The notes under the pieces: model-generated
What the model was told of the DNA's origin: nothing
What the model saw: only the letters and a program-made list of their open reading frames with translations
The model's database searches: none
Program-made: the position numbers and the translations under genes
Source of the DNA: Spirodela intermedia
Taxonomy: Eukaryota > Streptophyta > Magnoliopsida > Alismatales > Araceae
Reading direction: 5' to 3'
DNA: 64,000 nt
NCBI GenBank assembly: GCA_902729315.2
Contig: LR746264.1
Coordinates: 3,264,878 to 3,328,877 of the forward strand
Part shown: positions 13,201-26,045 of the stretch, one piece after another
How the letters are laid out: every line of letters starts with the position of its first letter
Position numbering within the stretch: the stretch's first letter is position 1

Positions 13201-16200
13201 CACCTTGTGAAGGGAAGATCTACTCTATAGATTCCCCAGCATGGGCAAATGAATACATGAATTAAAATGTAAGAACATTACCCCACAGTACAAAGCAAAC
13301 ATGGGAAGTATGTTTCATGAAGGTTGTAAATGACTCCATATAAACAACGACCATTTCCAAATTGTACTTAAAAAATGTATGAATAAATATTAGGTCACCA
13401 ATTCAGGACCCAAAAACTGAAAAAGAATTATAGAATGCTCAAAGCTTTATGTTTATATCAAGTCACGACTTCCAAAAAGAAGTGAGAAAAAGCCATGCAA
13501 GCAGTAGCTATATGGCAATTTGTGTATCATCAAGATATCTTTTTTCACGCAATAAATACCTGCTTGTATGATAACGTAAAACTGCACGTGGAAGCAACCG
13601 TACACCCACAAAAAAGAAAAACATATGCTAACAAAATAACGAAAACAGCCAAAGAGAATGTCTGGACGCACACAAATCCTTCATATATTTTTAAATTCAT
13701 GTAGTTTGTAAATTTGACATTGTAGGCAGTTCTAGTTCTTTGTCACTCACATGGTGGCCTACCTCAATATTTTCGTTTAACATCATACGTACTTTGAATA
13801 CAAAAAATGAACAAGTCTCTAAGCAACTAGTTCGTAAAAGTTCAAATGTCTCAATAAATGAAACCCAATTGAGCGATTAAGCCTGTCTAGTCAATAGGAA
13901 TGTCATCTGTCATTATTTGAATGCATCTGTAGCTACTGCCCCCAAAACTGTCAATTAACAATCCAATTAAGAACTTGAACTAGCCTTAACAGTAACCAGT
14001 ATCCTGCACGGTTCCAGGAGTCGTCCAAATGCAATTTGATTGTAAGCCCAACCTGATTAAAAACTGATTTCAAGAGATTTGTAATATTTTAGAAAAAATA
14101 AATTATTTCACAATCTTATTTGAGCCTAATGTCCAAAGCAGAGGCTCAGAGTTTGAACCTTTCCAAACTGCTGATTCACTTAAATTAGGGAAAATAAAAG
14201 CCAGGGTTCCATCTGCTAGGTCTCATCATTGGCAATCATAGAGCTGCCATGTAAAAAATATGACGAAAGAAAGGACAGAGAGAAATTGCTAGATCAGAGA
14301 GGTGAGGCCAGTTTGGGTTAAAAGAGAGTATTCTTATGACTACAAAAAGTAGGACGTGGAACTAAGACGATTTTGGGAGCAAAGTAAAAAAAATCTTTTT
14401 ATGGATAATGGCATGTTTGGATAAGCTTTATCATCTTCTGAACAGCACATGCTAACTCGTTTGCATTGCTGCAATTGTCCCCTCACTCGAGTACGGCAAG
14501 GTGTGCCAAAACGGGGTTGGTCATGAGCAGAGCTCAGGCCAATGTGGCACTTACAATCAAACCTCCAACCCACACAACGTGATCCAAAACAGATCAGATA
14601 GAGATGATTCTGATCATGAATAGAATTAGCCGATTCTCGAGTACCAGGAAGATGACAAGAGAAGAAGCGGAGAAGGCCTCAATTCATCTGTAAACTAATT
14701 TTTCTTTTCTTTTATAACTCAACGTCTACCAAACTCAACAAATTCCTCGATCCGTGTCCTGTGAACTTCAGTCCCAATGTCAAATATTAATCACTAACGA
14801 ATAACAAAAGTGAAACAGAAAATATGGTTTACGTAAGATTTTCAAGTAATTAAAAAATGGACATTTAAGCCAGTACTTTCAACCATTTAATGCTACAAAA
14901 TGGAAAATGAGATTTACTGTAGGAAGAATGCAGAGACAAAATGCTAATATAGCAGCATGGATATTTTCTGCACAGGACAGTAATTTCTTACCACATCAGA
15001 ATCACAGTTCACCGCAGATAAAATTATCCCAGAAGCTTCTAATAGATTTCCTAGAAGACAAGCATATCCAGGAAGCTCACTTGATAAATTGCCAGGAAGG
15101 ACATTTGTTTGACTATTCAAACATGATGCCATCTGGTGAATATATTGCTTCCTAAGCCTGGGTGCCTCAAAGACCTGAAAAAATGGCTTGTTTCCCACTT
15201 TAACTGCTGATATTAGATAGAAAACCAGAAAGAAACGGAACTGTTTTCTTCATAAGGTGTTAGATGTATATGATGCCTCTTCAACGTTCAAAAAACTAAA
15301 ATATCTGTGTGAGTTTTAAGGGTGTGCACATACTGAAATATTTTCAGTCTTTGACAACTTAACAACAGATAATGGTCATTTACCAATTGTGAGAAAAAGG
15401 CAATAAGAGTTAGAAAATATTATCTGGAGACTACAAGAAATATTATTCATGATTTAATCTGATATGCATCACGAAATAGTACAAAGCAGGAAAGAACCAA
15501 GACTCTTAACTTGATATCTTTTATTCCTAAGAGTATTTAGTCCAAATCCATTATCTCTTCCTCATGCCCCAAAACAGGAAATGCAGATAAAGAGAACATT
15601 GGATACAATCTCGTATTTTCATATGGTAAAATAAAAATTCCCTTTAATTATTTTACTTTATCGAATTAATTAAAACATAAGTTGCCATGTTAAAAAATAA
15701 GCGCCTCCACGATATGTTACAATGCAATCACAAAGAGACAGATATACCAATTGGTATTACCTCTCTCAAGTATGGAAAATGGTTCCATAGAAAGGGAATT
15801 GATAGGATTTGAGATGAAAAGCTCCATCTTGGATCAATTTCTGCAAAACTACAAGGGGACGGGCCAATCTGAGAAGTAACAAGGTTAATGATATGCTCCA
15901 AAGAAGATTCGCCTTGAGAACCCACTGGAATCCTTGTATGATCCTGCATCAAACTTATTGCCTTCAGTAAATAAACTAAATAGACATAAAGAAAGTTTCT
16001 TTTAAAATGGTGGATGGAAATCCTCTAGCAACAAGTCATGAGATCTCAGGCTACTGCTTTATGAAAAGGTTATTAATGGCGATTTTCCAAGAAAAGCAAT
16101 AGGAAAAAAACCAGGAAAATTAGAACTTGAGACCTCCAAATGCAAACCCGTCTCCAACTAACTAAGCCATTGGAATTTGAACATAGACAAAATCGGATTC

Positions 16201-19200
16201 TACCCTAATGTTAAAATGGAAGAGACGAAGAGATCATCTGAAACAAAAATAAGCACCCCGTCACTTAACTTGTGCGGTAGAATGAAACAGACAATGAAAA
16301 AGAGAAGATCTTACAGACAAAGAAAGCCCGGCAAACTTGGTTACACAAACTTAATAAAAACCGAAAGTGATATGAAAATTCTTGTTTGGAATTTGGGGTT
16401 TCACTTTTTGCTTGAGAAATTGAGTGCTGCCTGGATTAGGAGAAGACAAACAACGTTCATTTCCACAATTCAGAGTGCCAATCTTGAGGACACAGTTTGC
16501 ACACAGCTTTTCCTGAAGAACTTATTGGGAAGAGTATATGCAATATGTATAAATTAGATAAATTCCAGTTGCCACTGCTCATGTCCTCTCTTTATAACAT
16601 GATCCTCTCCATCTTTTGACGAAACCAAGCATTCAAGTACGATCACCATTAATAAATTACACACTTGGAATGCCAGTTCTACACTTGGAATACCACTTTT
16701 TATTCACATTTGACAAATCCAAGAAGAAATTCATTTCTCATTCTCCAAGTTTACAAAGCATTTTCCACAGCCTTACTCCTAATCAGGAACTACTCCTGAA
16801 CATTCAAAAGAACCCCCTTAAATGAATGAAAACACCATTTAGTAGTAATGTCCACATCATGCCTACAAGGCCTCGGACTTTGACGAATCAGGGAACTGAA
16901 GAAACACATATCTAGAACAGGTGCTATTCAGTTTTGATACCATTTGTTGGTACACTTTCAAATTAATAAGAAGAGACCATAAATCCAGTATTCATAGATA
17001 ACTGCTGAATTTTTTTACTTTCTTCCAAACTAAACAAGAGATATCCCACAGCATTTTCCATGTAGACTCGGTGGGTTAGGTTACCCCACCAAGTCAAAAG
17101 AAAGACGAGAAGTTTTCTTAAAATCCTACTATTAATTAACTTGTACACCAAAAGTCACATACATAAAATCACAGTGAATCGATTGATTGAAAAGGAGAGG
17201 AATTGGATAGTTTATAGGGAATGTAAAACAAGAACTTCTCGAATTTAGGAATCTGCATGGACTATACAATTTTACACTAGGGTGAAGAAGTTAACAGTAG
17301 ATCTTGCCTTTCCAACAAGAAGAATGTCTCGGAACAGAGAGAAGCCTTTCCTTGATGTGATGTAATGCACAACTTTGGAAGACCACGGGAGCTCATGGTT
17401 TAGCAAGAGAGACATAGCCTCCAACAAGATACTTGTAGGCAAAGTAGTGGATGTAGACTGAACAAGGAATTGATACTTCAACTGGTCCCTGAGCAAGAAA
17501 ACAATGGCACTACTTTATGATGCTATATACACAAATATTCCATTTTATGAAGTCAGAAAGTAAAGGATGCAACTGCATTGAGAATTTTGCACTTAATATG
17601 CTTTCTGGAAAACAAAGGTGCGCAATTAAATTTCTCCCGCATTTTAAAAAAATTACCAATTACTCTTCTCCGGTCTAAGATGATGATTATGAGATAAACA
17701 AATACATCAGTATGAACATCTAAATCTATTAATCAAGGACATGTATGGCGTATTATACAGTAACATAACTGCGATGACAAACATCTGCCAGGGTAAACTG
17801 GCAATGTGCATGCCAAATAATAAGGCCAAATGTCCCCAGAAAAGATTAAAAAAGAATTACTTGAAAGATCATCACACACTTGCAATTTCATATTCCAGAG
17901 ATACAGGGAAGTACGCAACTCACCTATTCTGATGGACTGCTTGGAGGCAACAAAATGCAAATCGTTCCACTCTGTTATCAACAACAGCACGCCTTGAAGA
18001 ATAATCAAAACCAGAAAAGAGGCTCACAATATCACCTGCACGGAAACATGCTAGTTTCTCAGATAGGATATCAATGCAGTGATTTCAAAAATATAACAGC
18101 TAAGCATATTAAAAAAATTAACTAAACGGATGTACAATAACACAAGAAACTAGATTCAAATGTCACCAAAAAAATCAATTAAAAATGATGAGGACCCAGG
18201 TCAAAAATCTTAAAAATAGAAACTAAAATTAAAGAGAAACAATACTTGCTTGTTTAACATATGTTCCTGAAAAGGCTGTGTACGCTTAAGCATAACATAT
18301 TCGCCCATAAGGCATAAGATATAGATAAGCCTTCCCAACAAAAGATAGCGTCCTAGAGGATTGTTGGTTCTTCCATAAGTTACGATAACAAGTCGAAAAA
18401 TTCTAATTGTTGGTTCTTCCAAGTTATTGTGAAAGATAATTGACTATCCTATACCTTCAGCTGCTAGTGGACAGGACTATTGTCTCACTGGATAAGACAA
18501 TAATTAGTCACCCTTGTAATATAGACCACAGAATCAGCTTGAAGTACCCAATATAAATGAAATCAGTCAATTCAACTAAAAACTTTTAAGAACGTTAAAA
18601 ATATAGCCTGGGAACGAATTTGTAACCCTTGTCGTCCTAACACTCAAAATCACTCTTGGTCGTGGTCATTGACGATCATCAGCAGAAGGAAGAAGAGCAA
18701 AGCACTAGACTTCGCAGGTGTCAATGGAGGATTCAATACATGGTTTGTATATTTTTTTGAAAAGAATCATGCCTTCCAACTCACAACACATGGCAATGAA
18801 TGAAATAAGCACGCCTATTCTAACTACGAGCTTCACCCACCACATTCAATCTGAGACAATTACAAAACGTTTTTCACATACAGGCCAGCCTCTAAAACTC
18901 AGTGCCATGATATCAAATGAAAGTATCAGGGCATTCAATTCAAAGCAGATGGTTCTAAGTTGGAATTGATTAGAAACTAGTCAAGTGGCGTCCCCCATTA
19001 CTACTGTGATCGGCACAGTGTATATACGCTCTGCAATCCTGGTTGACTTTGAACCTAAATTATTGATAGAATTCATTGTTTGCTGAATCGAGAGATAGGA
19101 GAGGGGAGAGGAACCCCCACAAGAAATGGATCTGAATGAGTAGGAACAGCAGATGAGTAAATGAGCCACAGTTAGAATCCGCTGTCCTCACATTCCCTAG

Positions 19201-22200
19201 GATATATGTACTGTCCTCATGGCACATCCCAGCCTTTTGCCATACATAATTGTCTCCACCTTCCAATCAAATCTATAGTTGTCGGCGTTTTTTCTAATAC
19301 CTCAGCATCTAGAGTGATCACTGATCAACCTATCCTTGCAGCAAATTTTTCAATTTGCAAACTTTTTAAGGAACATGAATATCACAAGGCAACATTTATC
19401 TGTAGAGCTGTTCATAGCATTGATTTTTAGCATAAAAATACAAAACGTACAATTGGAGCGACTTTCTCCTAAATGGTGCAAGACAAGTATGCCTCCTTTT
19501 ATACCTTATCATGTGCCTTGAGAAGTAGGATGGAATAAGAGGAGAGAGAAAGGGGCGTGTATTCCTTCAACCATTTACTTTGCATTTTTTTCTTCCATGC
19601 TATCAATAGATAAAGATCACCCATTTAGGTAAGACTTCCAGGCAAGAAGCAATTCTGGACTTTTTGAAGTGTTAATAAACCCATAAACATCATTTTTTTA
19701 CATCGTGTAATAAAGCAATAGACAAAACAAAACCAAGATTCCAGAATTTTCCGTTAGCAATGCAAAAGAAAAGCCCATCACATGGAGCCAAATAATACCA
19801 ATCCAGCATTTATGATATTTGATTTCACCCGTGGGAAAGAATGTATATTTAGGAGTTCGACTCTGAGTTGGGCCATTTCCTAGTTATTGGTTCGTTTCCT
19901 ATTTTTTTGATTTCCTAGTTGTGAGGTAGTTTCCTAGTTTCGTGGCACAGGTACTCGTCTACAACAGTTATCTTTGATGTGAAAAAGAGAAGGGTTTTTT
20001 CCTTTCTATATCCTCCTATGGTTTGCACCACTGTTCAGAGAATCATCTTTACGCAGAACTTCCAGGCAGAAGCTTTTACAAGAAACACTTCATTAGTCAA
20101 CAGTTTCACCATAACATGGATATCATACATCAAAACAAACTGCACTGAGGCTTCAAGGGAAACCTCTTAACATTCAATATTCACATTTTACATCACTTTC
20201 CTAGATCTCAACTTTTCAGAATACACCAGAAATAATCTCTATCATCTCAGTCTCTCAATACACTCCATCTTCTCGCATCATGGAACAAGGCTAGAATGAA
20301 GATCATCTCAAGTCAACCAAAGAGCAGCTCTCCATATTTATGGATATAAGTAGCCACCAAAGCCCATTCATATGGGATATGAAAAAAAGGTTAAAATTTA
20401 GATCATTAAGGAAATCATCAAAAGCAGTATACATGACCATTCAACGATAACTTAGACAGAGTATAAAGCATAGACAGAGTCATTTACATGTAACAAAAAA
20501 TTAAATTCGTGGCCAAGGTACCAAGCAGCTCCTGGGAGGTGGGTCACAAGTCAGAAAGATTATCGAAACTGTGAAAATCCTGACATTTCTCTGGGGATAT
20601 AATCAACTGGGCCTAATACAACAAGAACAAGACCTAGCAGTCTAAAAGAAAAAAGAAACTGAAGAGGGAAAATGGTCCGCAATAAAAAGACGCGCTGCTG
20701 ACTTGAAGCGGCCAAAGTTACATGGAAACTGAAAAGTGACGCTGAATGAGTTGTTCATACTTACCACTTTCTTGGAAAAACTTGAGCAACAGCCTACAAC
20801 TCTCGACTAGTACGGTAAAATCAACTTTATTGCTTCCATCGAAGAAAAAAAGCAACTGGCGCAGAAAATCCGAGTCTGGACCGAAACAATCCCTGTTCAA
20901 ATAATAAAAAAACGTCTCTGAGTGTACAACGTGTTGAACACCTACCATGAGGTTTTCCTCTTTACTGATGCTAGTTTCGGAGAGTAGGAAATGCTAAATA
21001 TTTAAAGGGTACTATAATTGAAACATTAGACTTATTCGAAATCCTAATATCTTGTGTTCATGACACCTGCAGCAACAGCAGGAGGTGAAAACAAACATGA
21101 TGGATGGTGCTTGCACAACAGTAAAAAACCAAAGCATACCTATCCACCTTCTCACAGTGGCGTCCATATGTAACATGGAACTCTTCACGAAGCTTTGAAC
21201 GTTCAAATTCAACAGCTTTCCTCCCTCTGAAGCATTTCTGCAGCCAGAAGTACTTAAGTTCCTCACAGCAATCTTGTGGATTAAAAAATGCATCAATACC
21301 ATTGTAAAGACTATCATTTCTTAAATGGAACAACCTATGAAATGGAAAAAAATGGAATACATATCCATTATGGATTATGTGCGTCCACAACTATGTATAT
21401 ACCAGGAAAAAATAAATCTTTGCTATTTAAAAAGAAACATACTCGTGCTCAGATTTGTCATAGCGACAAAAAATTATTGGCGACTAAACGACAAGCAGAT
21501 ATGATAGGACAGAAGCAAAAAAAGTTAAATAATTCAGCAATTGTTATAGAATAAACTAGTATGGATCTGCAAGGCTTTTTCATAAACTTCTCATATATAC
21601 AGCAACTCAAAAGATAGACGCATCAATATTCTAACCAAAGTTGTTTTAGTGAGATGTACCCTACCACGGGAAGTTATTCCAGACTTCCACAATCTATAAC
21701 ATATCAACAGTCAGATATCACAATACTCATGTGAGGACATCAAAACTCGTCCCTGGATCAATTTGGGGGCTGATGAAGAAAAGGCAACAATAAGGATGAT
21801 GTGAATAGCTGATGTGACATCATACTACTTGCTAAGCATAGGCACATCAATGAGAAAGAGGGAAATGATAGCGTGGCTGATGTTGTTATACTTGACGAAT
21901 AAATCTGAGAAATATGGGGAAGCAGGGACCTAGCGACTGACTTTCTTAAAGTCGTGGGGAACCAAATATGCTGGAAAATATATAGATATGCTACGTGAAA
22001 GCATTATAATGATGACAAGTATTTGGTCGTCAACTTATGGAGTCAAAGGGAGGGGAGAACTTAATTTCAGGGATTGAAGTAGACATGTAAACGAATGATC
22101 TCAAATCAAAGGTTCTTAACGGGAAGGGTGGTATAGTTGATATACATGCTCAATTTTTGGGCCATCCAACCCAAGATCATCTGACTACGAGCATAGTACG

Positions 22201-23990
22201 CCTCAACTTTATAAGAGTTTCTTCTTTTGTAAGAATAAATATGGTACTAATCTTAATAGTACATATACAATGGAGAAGATTCATTTTCAAGCATCTTTTG
22301 TTCTTTTTATGTTTGACTGGTACATACTCTCCTACTTTAACTTATCAAGTGCAATCATCAATTAAGTTCAAAACGTACCCAGAGCTCCGGAATTTTCAAC
22401 TCACAATATCACACCATGTCGACTACTAACCTGTTTCAACCCTTAAATATCATAATAAACATAGCTTCAGCGAAGGAAATGAGAAATCTGGTTCTGTATG
22501 CTTGAGCCGAGGTTTGTAAAAGGAAGACAAAACTTCAGAAAAATGAACTGATACTACCCATCTCCTAACTGCACCAAAAGTAGTTTGTCCCAAAGAAGAG
22601 AAGAAAATTCTGTTAAGGACCATACCAAGGATGTTTGAAATTAATCATTTCTGACAATCTGAGATATTTCTATCAGAACTAATGCAGTCCATTGTCTTTC
22701 TTTATCATAAAATAATTGATGGTGCCATGAAAGATTAATTTACTATATATTATTTATTCTTTATCATTTTCCAGAATGTTTTTGAAGTTCGTCTGATATG
22801 ATGAATGTCTCAAGATTATATGGTAGGTAGCCTCCGACTACATTCTTGTGCTAAATCACCTCCCATTGTTCAATCCTATTGTGGCACAAGGACATGCTTA
22901 TAAGAAGCCCACTGACAACATTTCGTAATGCCATTTTCTTCCATTGAGAAAGAACTACTATTGTGTACGAAATCCCATTCGTGTACAGAAGATGTATGAA
23001 ATTCCCAATATAAACAGCATGAGCACATTAATGATAGGCGTGGCCTAATCTGATGTAAAAATACCAAAAGAATCGCAACATTTTTCCTTAAATTATGTTC
23101 GGTAAACTTCACTTCATCCAAAGTAATTATTTGAAAATATTGAGTTTTTTTATTTAAAACATTGAAATAATGTCTAAAGCTTGAAGCATAAAAACCTCCA
23201 CTCATGACAGAAGGCCCAAATCCGAGTCAAGGGTTTTAAAAAACTTCCTACTGGAGTTGTCCAACAGTCAAATAAAAAACTGGCTCTTCCACATGTTCGT
23301 GGCTTCTCGTTGCATCAAAATGAACCCACCACCAACAATCCCAGTTAAAAGAATTCCTAAGGGATTGAAGTCCTATTTTTCAGTCAAATAAATCTGACCA
23401 AGTTGAAATGTCCTTGTAACAGTGAAGAATTTCCCACTAACATAGGAACACGTCCGACTCAACTCAAAATCAATTAACCAATGTCATATTTGAGATAAGG
23501 AAATCAGAGTTTGCAACGCCATGCCAAGAAAAGACTACCACGGAGGATATTAATCCAGGCGTAATCAGTGCCCCGTAACAATAACTGAACTATCTACATC
23601 ATATACACATAGGTCAGTTACTCTGAAAACGCAGTTAAGACAACGTTGAGAAGGCTGAAACTCAGAACCGCGACATTGAAGAACCGGCGGGACAACAGAT
23701 ACTCGACCACAGGAAACCCCTGGGCCGGCATGATTGAGCCACAAGCATTGGGAATATACATACCATGGGGAACTCAGAAATCACTGCCCGTCAGCGATCC
23801 TTGAGCATAAAATACACACAGAACAGCGTACCTGGATCTGCAGGGCGGCGGAATTCTGCTGCCGGAGCCACTGGCGCCGCTGCCTCTGGAGCCTCGCCTT
23901 CTCCAGCAGCACCTCCCGGTCCCTCTCCTTGGAGCTCTTCCCCCCGAGGTCCACCCTCTTCCGCGACGTCGCCTCCCCCGAGAAGAACAT
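1272..23990 (-). CDS. UPL6: HECT-type E3 ubiquitin ligase UPL6 (partial, 18 exons)
   Basis: HECT E3 ubiquitin ligase that takes ubiquitin from an E2 onto a HECT cysteine and passes it to substrates. Coding exons in transcript order: 23990-23832, 21237-21140, 20892-20765, 18035-17924, 17488-17308, 15943-15761, 15174-14992, 13062-12990, 12830-12712, 12625-12324, 12170-12074, 10785-10642, 10393-10307, 10222-10136, 9965-9825, 9609-9484, 6777-6679, 1339-1272. All junction phases agree and give 795 codons plus 2 nt. The N-terminus MFFSGEATSRKRVDLGG matches UPL6. An IQ-like segment crosses exons 1-2 (NSAALQIQ/KCFRGRKA). The HECT domain starts in exons 15-16 (IRIIFINELGVEEAG) and continues with ETTDHLLYPNPGSG and AMFEGILVDIPFATFF. 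From memory UPL6 is about 1,030 residues, so roughly 230, including the catalytic cysteine, should lie left of base 1. I found no further exon in 1-1271. Introns after exons 5 and 9 need GC donors. Exact edges are inferred by eye. Confidence 0.93.
3113..3637 (+). pseudogene. copia gag-protease fragment (174 codons open)
   Basis: This is the longest remaining open stretch of the copia element. It is a lysine/proline-rich segment ending in WIMDSGVTRHMT, which corresponds to the aspartic protease active site (usually DSGA followed by T/D, H and M). The alanine of DSGA is valine here. The start codon is probably accidental. The frame closes soon after the protease motif, so no full polyprotein can be made. 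Confidence 0.7.
4260..6320 (+). pseudogene. copia integrase / reverse transcriptase / RNase H remnants
   Basis: Recognisable pieces are scattered over three frames. An integrase-end motif FWGEAVYSPHKLF lies near 4450. RT motifs RLVIKGYT and TYGVEYLENFTP, separated by a stop, lie near 5393-5455. A QFDVQNTFLH-like segment is near 5520, and LCKLNKALYGLKQ is near 5640-5680. An RNase H-type segment with HYLKGAPTKD is near 5860. The final segment near 6170-6310 contains LINEKLKSQLI. Multiple in-frame stops show decay. Confidence 0.75.
16085..16175 (-). mobile_element. tRNA-derived SINE-like head
   Basis: On the minus strand, the rc of 16154-16169 reads TGGCTTAGTTAGTTGG and fits a Pol III A box (TRGCNNAGYNGG). 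The rc of 16114-16125 reads GTTCTAATTTTC and is a weakened B box about 30 bp downstream. The sequence between them (GACGGGTTTGCATTTGGAGGTC) resembles the head of plant Au-type SINEs. It lies inside a UPL6 intron (after exon 5, upstream of 15943). The 3' end and any target-site duplication could not be defined. It could also be a degenerate tRNA-like sequence. Confidence 0.45.
18036..20764 (-). other. UPL6 intron 3, no gene seen
   Basis: This is a 2.7 kb AT-rich intron between exons encoding DCFGPDSDFLRQLLFFF and GDIVSLFSGFDYSSRR. No internal gene or clear repeat was recognised. Confidence 0.6.
21238..23831 (-). other. UPL6 intron 1, no gene seen
   Basis: This is a 2.6 kb AT-rich intron between the first and second UPL6 coding exons. 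Short open frames are present on both strands, but none has a recognisable motif, splice continuity or codon bias. I see nothing else in it. Confidence 0.6.
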
Positions 23991-24183
23991 ACCTTCCCCC
24001 TTCTCCCCTTTCAAACGCCGCCCGATCGAGGGATCGTCGCCGGCAATTCCCTCCTCTTCAACTCCAAATTCCTCAACAATCCTTCCGCATTCACAGATGC
24101 CAATTCCCCCCGGCCGCCTCTCCTCTGCTCCGAACTGGAGGGAGAACGCCCGATCAACCAGCGAATGAGAGAGAGGGAGAGCG

Positions 24184-24222
<39 letters not shown>

Positions 24223-24245
24223 TTCTCCCTTCTGTGACTGCTTTT
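23991..24245 (-). promoter_or_regulatory. UPL6 5' leader/proximal promoter with GA/CT tract
   Basis: This is the sequence directly upstream of the UPL6 start codon. On the plus strand it holds a (GA)n tract at about 24187-24218, which reads as (CT)n in the UPL6 sense. Pyrimidine tracts of this kind are common in plant 5' untranslated regions and can bind BPC/GAGA-binding proteins. The reading frame of the UPL6 start stays open upstream to an ATG at 24398, so the frame alone does not fix the start. I chose 23990 because MFFSG is the family N-terminus. No clear TATA box was seen. Confidence 0.45.
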
Positions 24246-24539
24246 AAGCGCCCCCTCCCCGGGCAAAACTCGTAAGAAATGGAACAGGAACACGACCGGT
24301 GACTGCCGGTCTCGTCGGTCCCTGTGTGAACGGCAAAATAGAAAGCCCGAGCTCGCAGCCTGACACGTGTCCAGACGTGCATCCTCTCGTTCGCTCATAA
24401 AAGGATGCTAATTCCGTTTAAAAGAGAAACAGAGGAAATGATTCCCTGCATCTTTGAATGTTTTTCTCTGGGCCATTATTACTTAACCTGGTCCTCCACG
24501 TACACGTATTGAAGCTTTTATGCCCCAATTTCTTAAGAA

Positions 24540-25245
24540 AACCCAAGTGGGCCCAAATATATGCTAAGACATATATAACACACATATACATATATATATA
24601 GAGAGAGAGAGAGAGATACACACACACACACACGTGGATGAACATAGGACATGTATGTTGCATATAATGGCGTGTGTTACAATATGACGTCATAAAGTGT
24701 TATTAGTAAGGTACCATGTCTTAACGATTTACAAATAATTCGTTTTTAAAAAAAGAATGTGGAAAATAATTTTCAGCATTTTTTTGACATGGGAAACATA
24801 AAAAATATATTTTAAAGTTACATTTTTACATAATTTTCTTTTGTAAAAATTTAATGGGTCCAACTTATGCTGTGATTTAGAGAAAGAGAGAGACTTCGAT
24901 GATCTTGGGACAAGCATGTTGCATATAATGGCATGTGGGACAATATGATGTCATAAAGTGTTATTAGTAAGATATATTGTCTTAATTATGAGCAAATAAT
25001 TCGTGATTTTTCTAAAGAATGTGGAAAAATAATTTTCAGAATTTATTTGACATGGAAAACATAAAATTTATTTTTTTGTAAAAATAAAAAATTTACAAAA
25101 AATAATAAAAAATATATAATTTGCACATTTTACATTTTTTAATTTGTAAAAAAGTCAAGTGGGCCCAATTGTATGCTATGATTTAGAGAGAGAGAGAGAG
25201 AGAGAGAGAGACGTAGATGATCTTGGAAGATGCATATTGCATAAA
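24540..25245. repeat. About 260-bp unit, two full and flanking partial tandem copies, each with a GA tract
   Basis: The string ATGTTGCATATAATGG occurs at 24655 and again at 24916, an offset of 261 bp. After it, both copies share the order CATAAAGTGTTATTAGTAAG, CAAATAATTCGT, GAATGTGGAAA, AATAATTTTCAG, a GGGTCC/GGGCCC segment, ATGATTTAGAGA and a (GA)n tract. A 5' partial copy (GTGGGCCCAAATATATGCT, then GA) precedes them at about 24546-24616. A 3' stub (GATGATCTTGG, CATATTGCATAAAG) follows at about 25215-25245. The block lies between the divergent genes UPL6 and CCT2. Confidence 0.8.
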
Positions 25246-25349
25246 GTAAAAATTATATATTTTTATGAATTTATTATTAGAAAATAAATAGTGTCTTCAT
25301 ATATATTTTAAAATGCTTAAAGATAAAATTTTTAGCCCTCACTCCGGCT

Positions 25350-25580
25350 CTGTGAAAAAAATATAAATAATTAAATTATAATATTTATGGGGTCGGATCA
25401 AGTCGGGTCGGGTCGGGTCGCGGGTCACAGGTTAACGAAATAGGAGACTGGTAAATGGAATTCTCCGGAATCGAGGGAGGGGCAGGGAAAGCCCTAAAAC
25501 CCTTCTCCGTCCTCTCCGAGGTCCGTTGCAGCGTCACCATATTACACTCTATAGCAGCGGCAACTCTCGCTCCAGCTAGG

Positions 25581-25623
<43 letters not shown>

Positions 25624-26045
25624 TTTCCTGTCATTCTGGGTACTGCCTCGCCGTTCCATCTCTGTAACTTGATCGCGGTGTATGGTGGTGTTTGCCTCAT
25701 CGATCCTCAATTATATTTCGATAAAAAGCGTAAGGCTATGATGTGGACCATTTATCCCTCCTCTTTCTCTCTTTCTCCCTATCTCTCTAGCCGATATTCT
25801 GCATATCTCTGTACCCCTTAGGGTTGTTTATAGTGGCCCTTGTCTCATTGCTGGAGCAGTTCACATTGAAAAAGGTTTTAAATGCTTACTGTGTAGAGCA
25901 GCTTTGTTGTGGATCGGGTCACGGGGATGGGTGAAACTGTGCAAGAGTTGCGATTTTTTCATAACTATGGGTTTTTGTTAATGTAGTCATTCTAGCATCG
26001 TGTGGGAGGATCTGTTGCGGAGATTTAGGTGTTCACGTCCTAACC
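25350..26045 (+). promoter_or_regulatory. CCT2 promoter and 5' leader
   Basis: An AT-rich stretch with TATA-like AAATATAAATA lies at about 25358, followed by a short array of GGGTC pentamers at about 25402-25425. CCCTAAAACCC, similar to the telo-box found in plant translation and housekeeping genes, is near 25490. A (CT)20 tract covers about 25582-25621. The CCT2 start codon is at 26046. Transcription start and any leader intron cannot be fixed from sequence. Confidence 0.5.

Noticed and set aside
23765-24398. Overlapping plus and minus open frames at the UPL6 5' end
   Set aside because: The plus-strand frames are shadows of UPL6 exon 1 and of the GA tract. Only the minus-strand part from 23990 matches a family.
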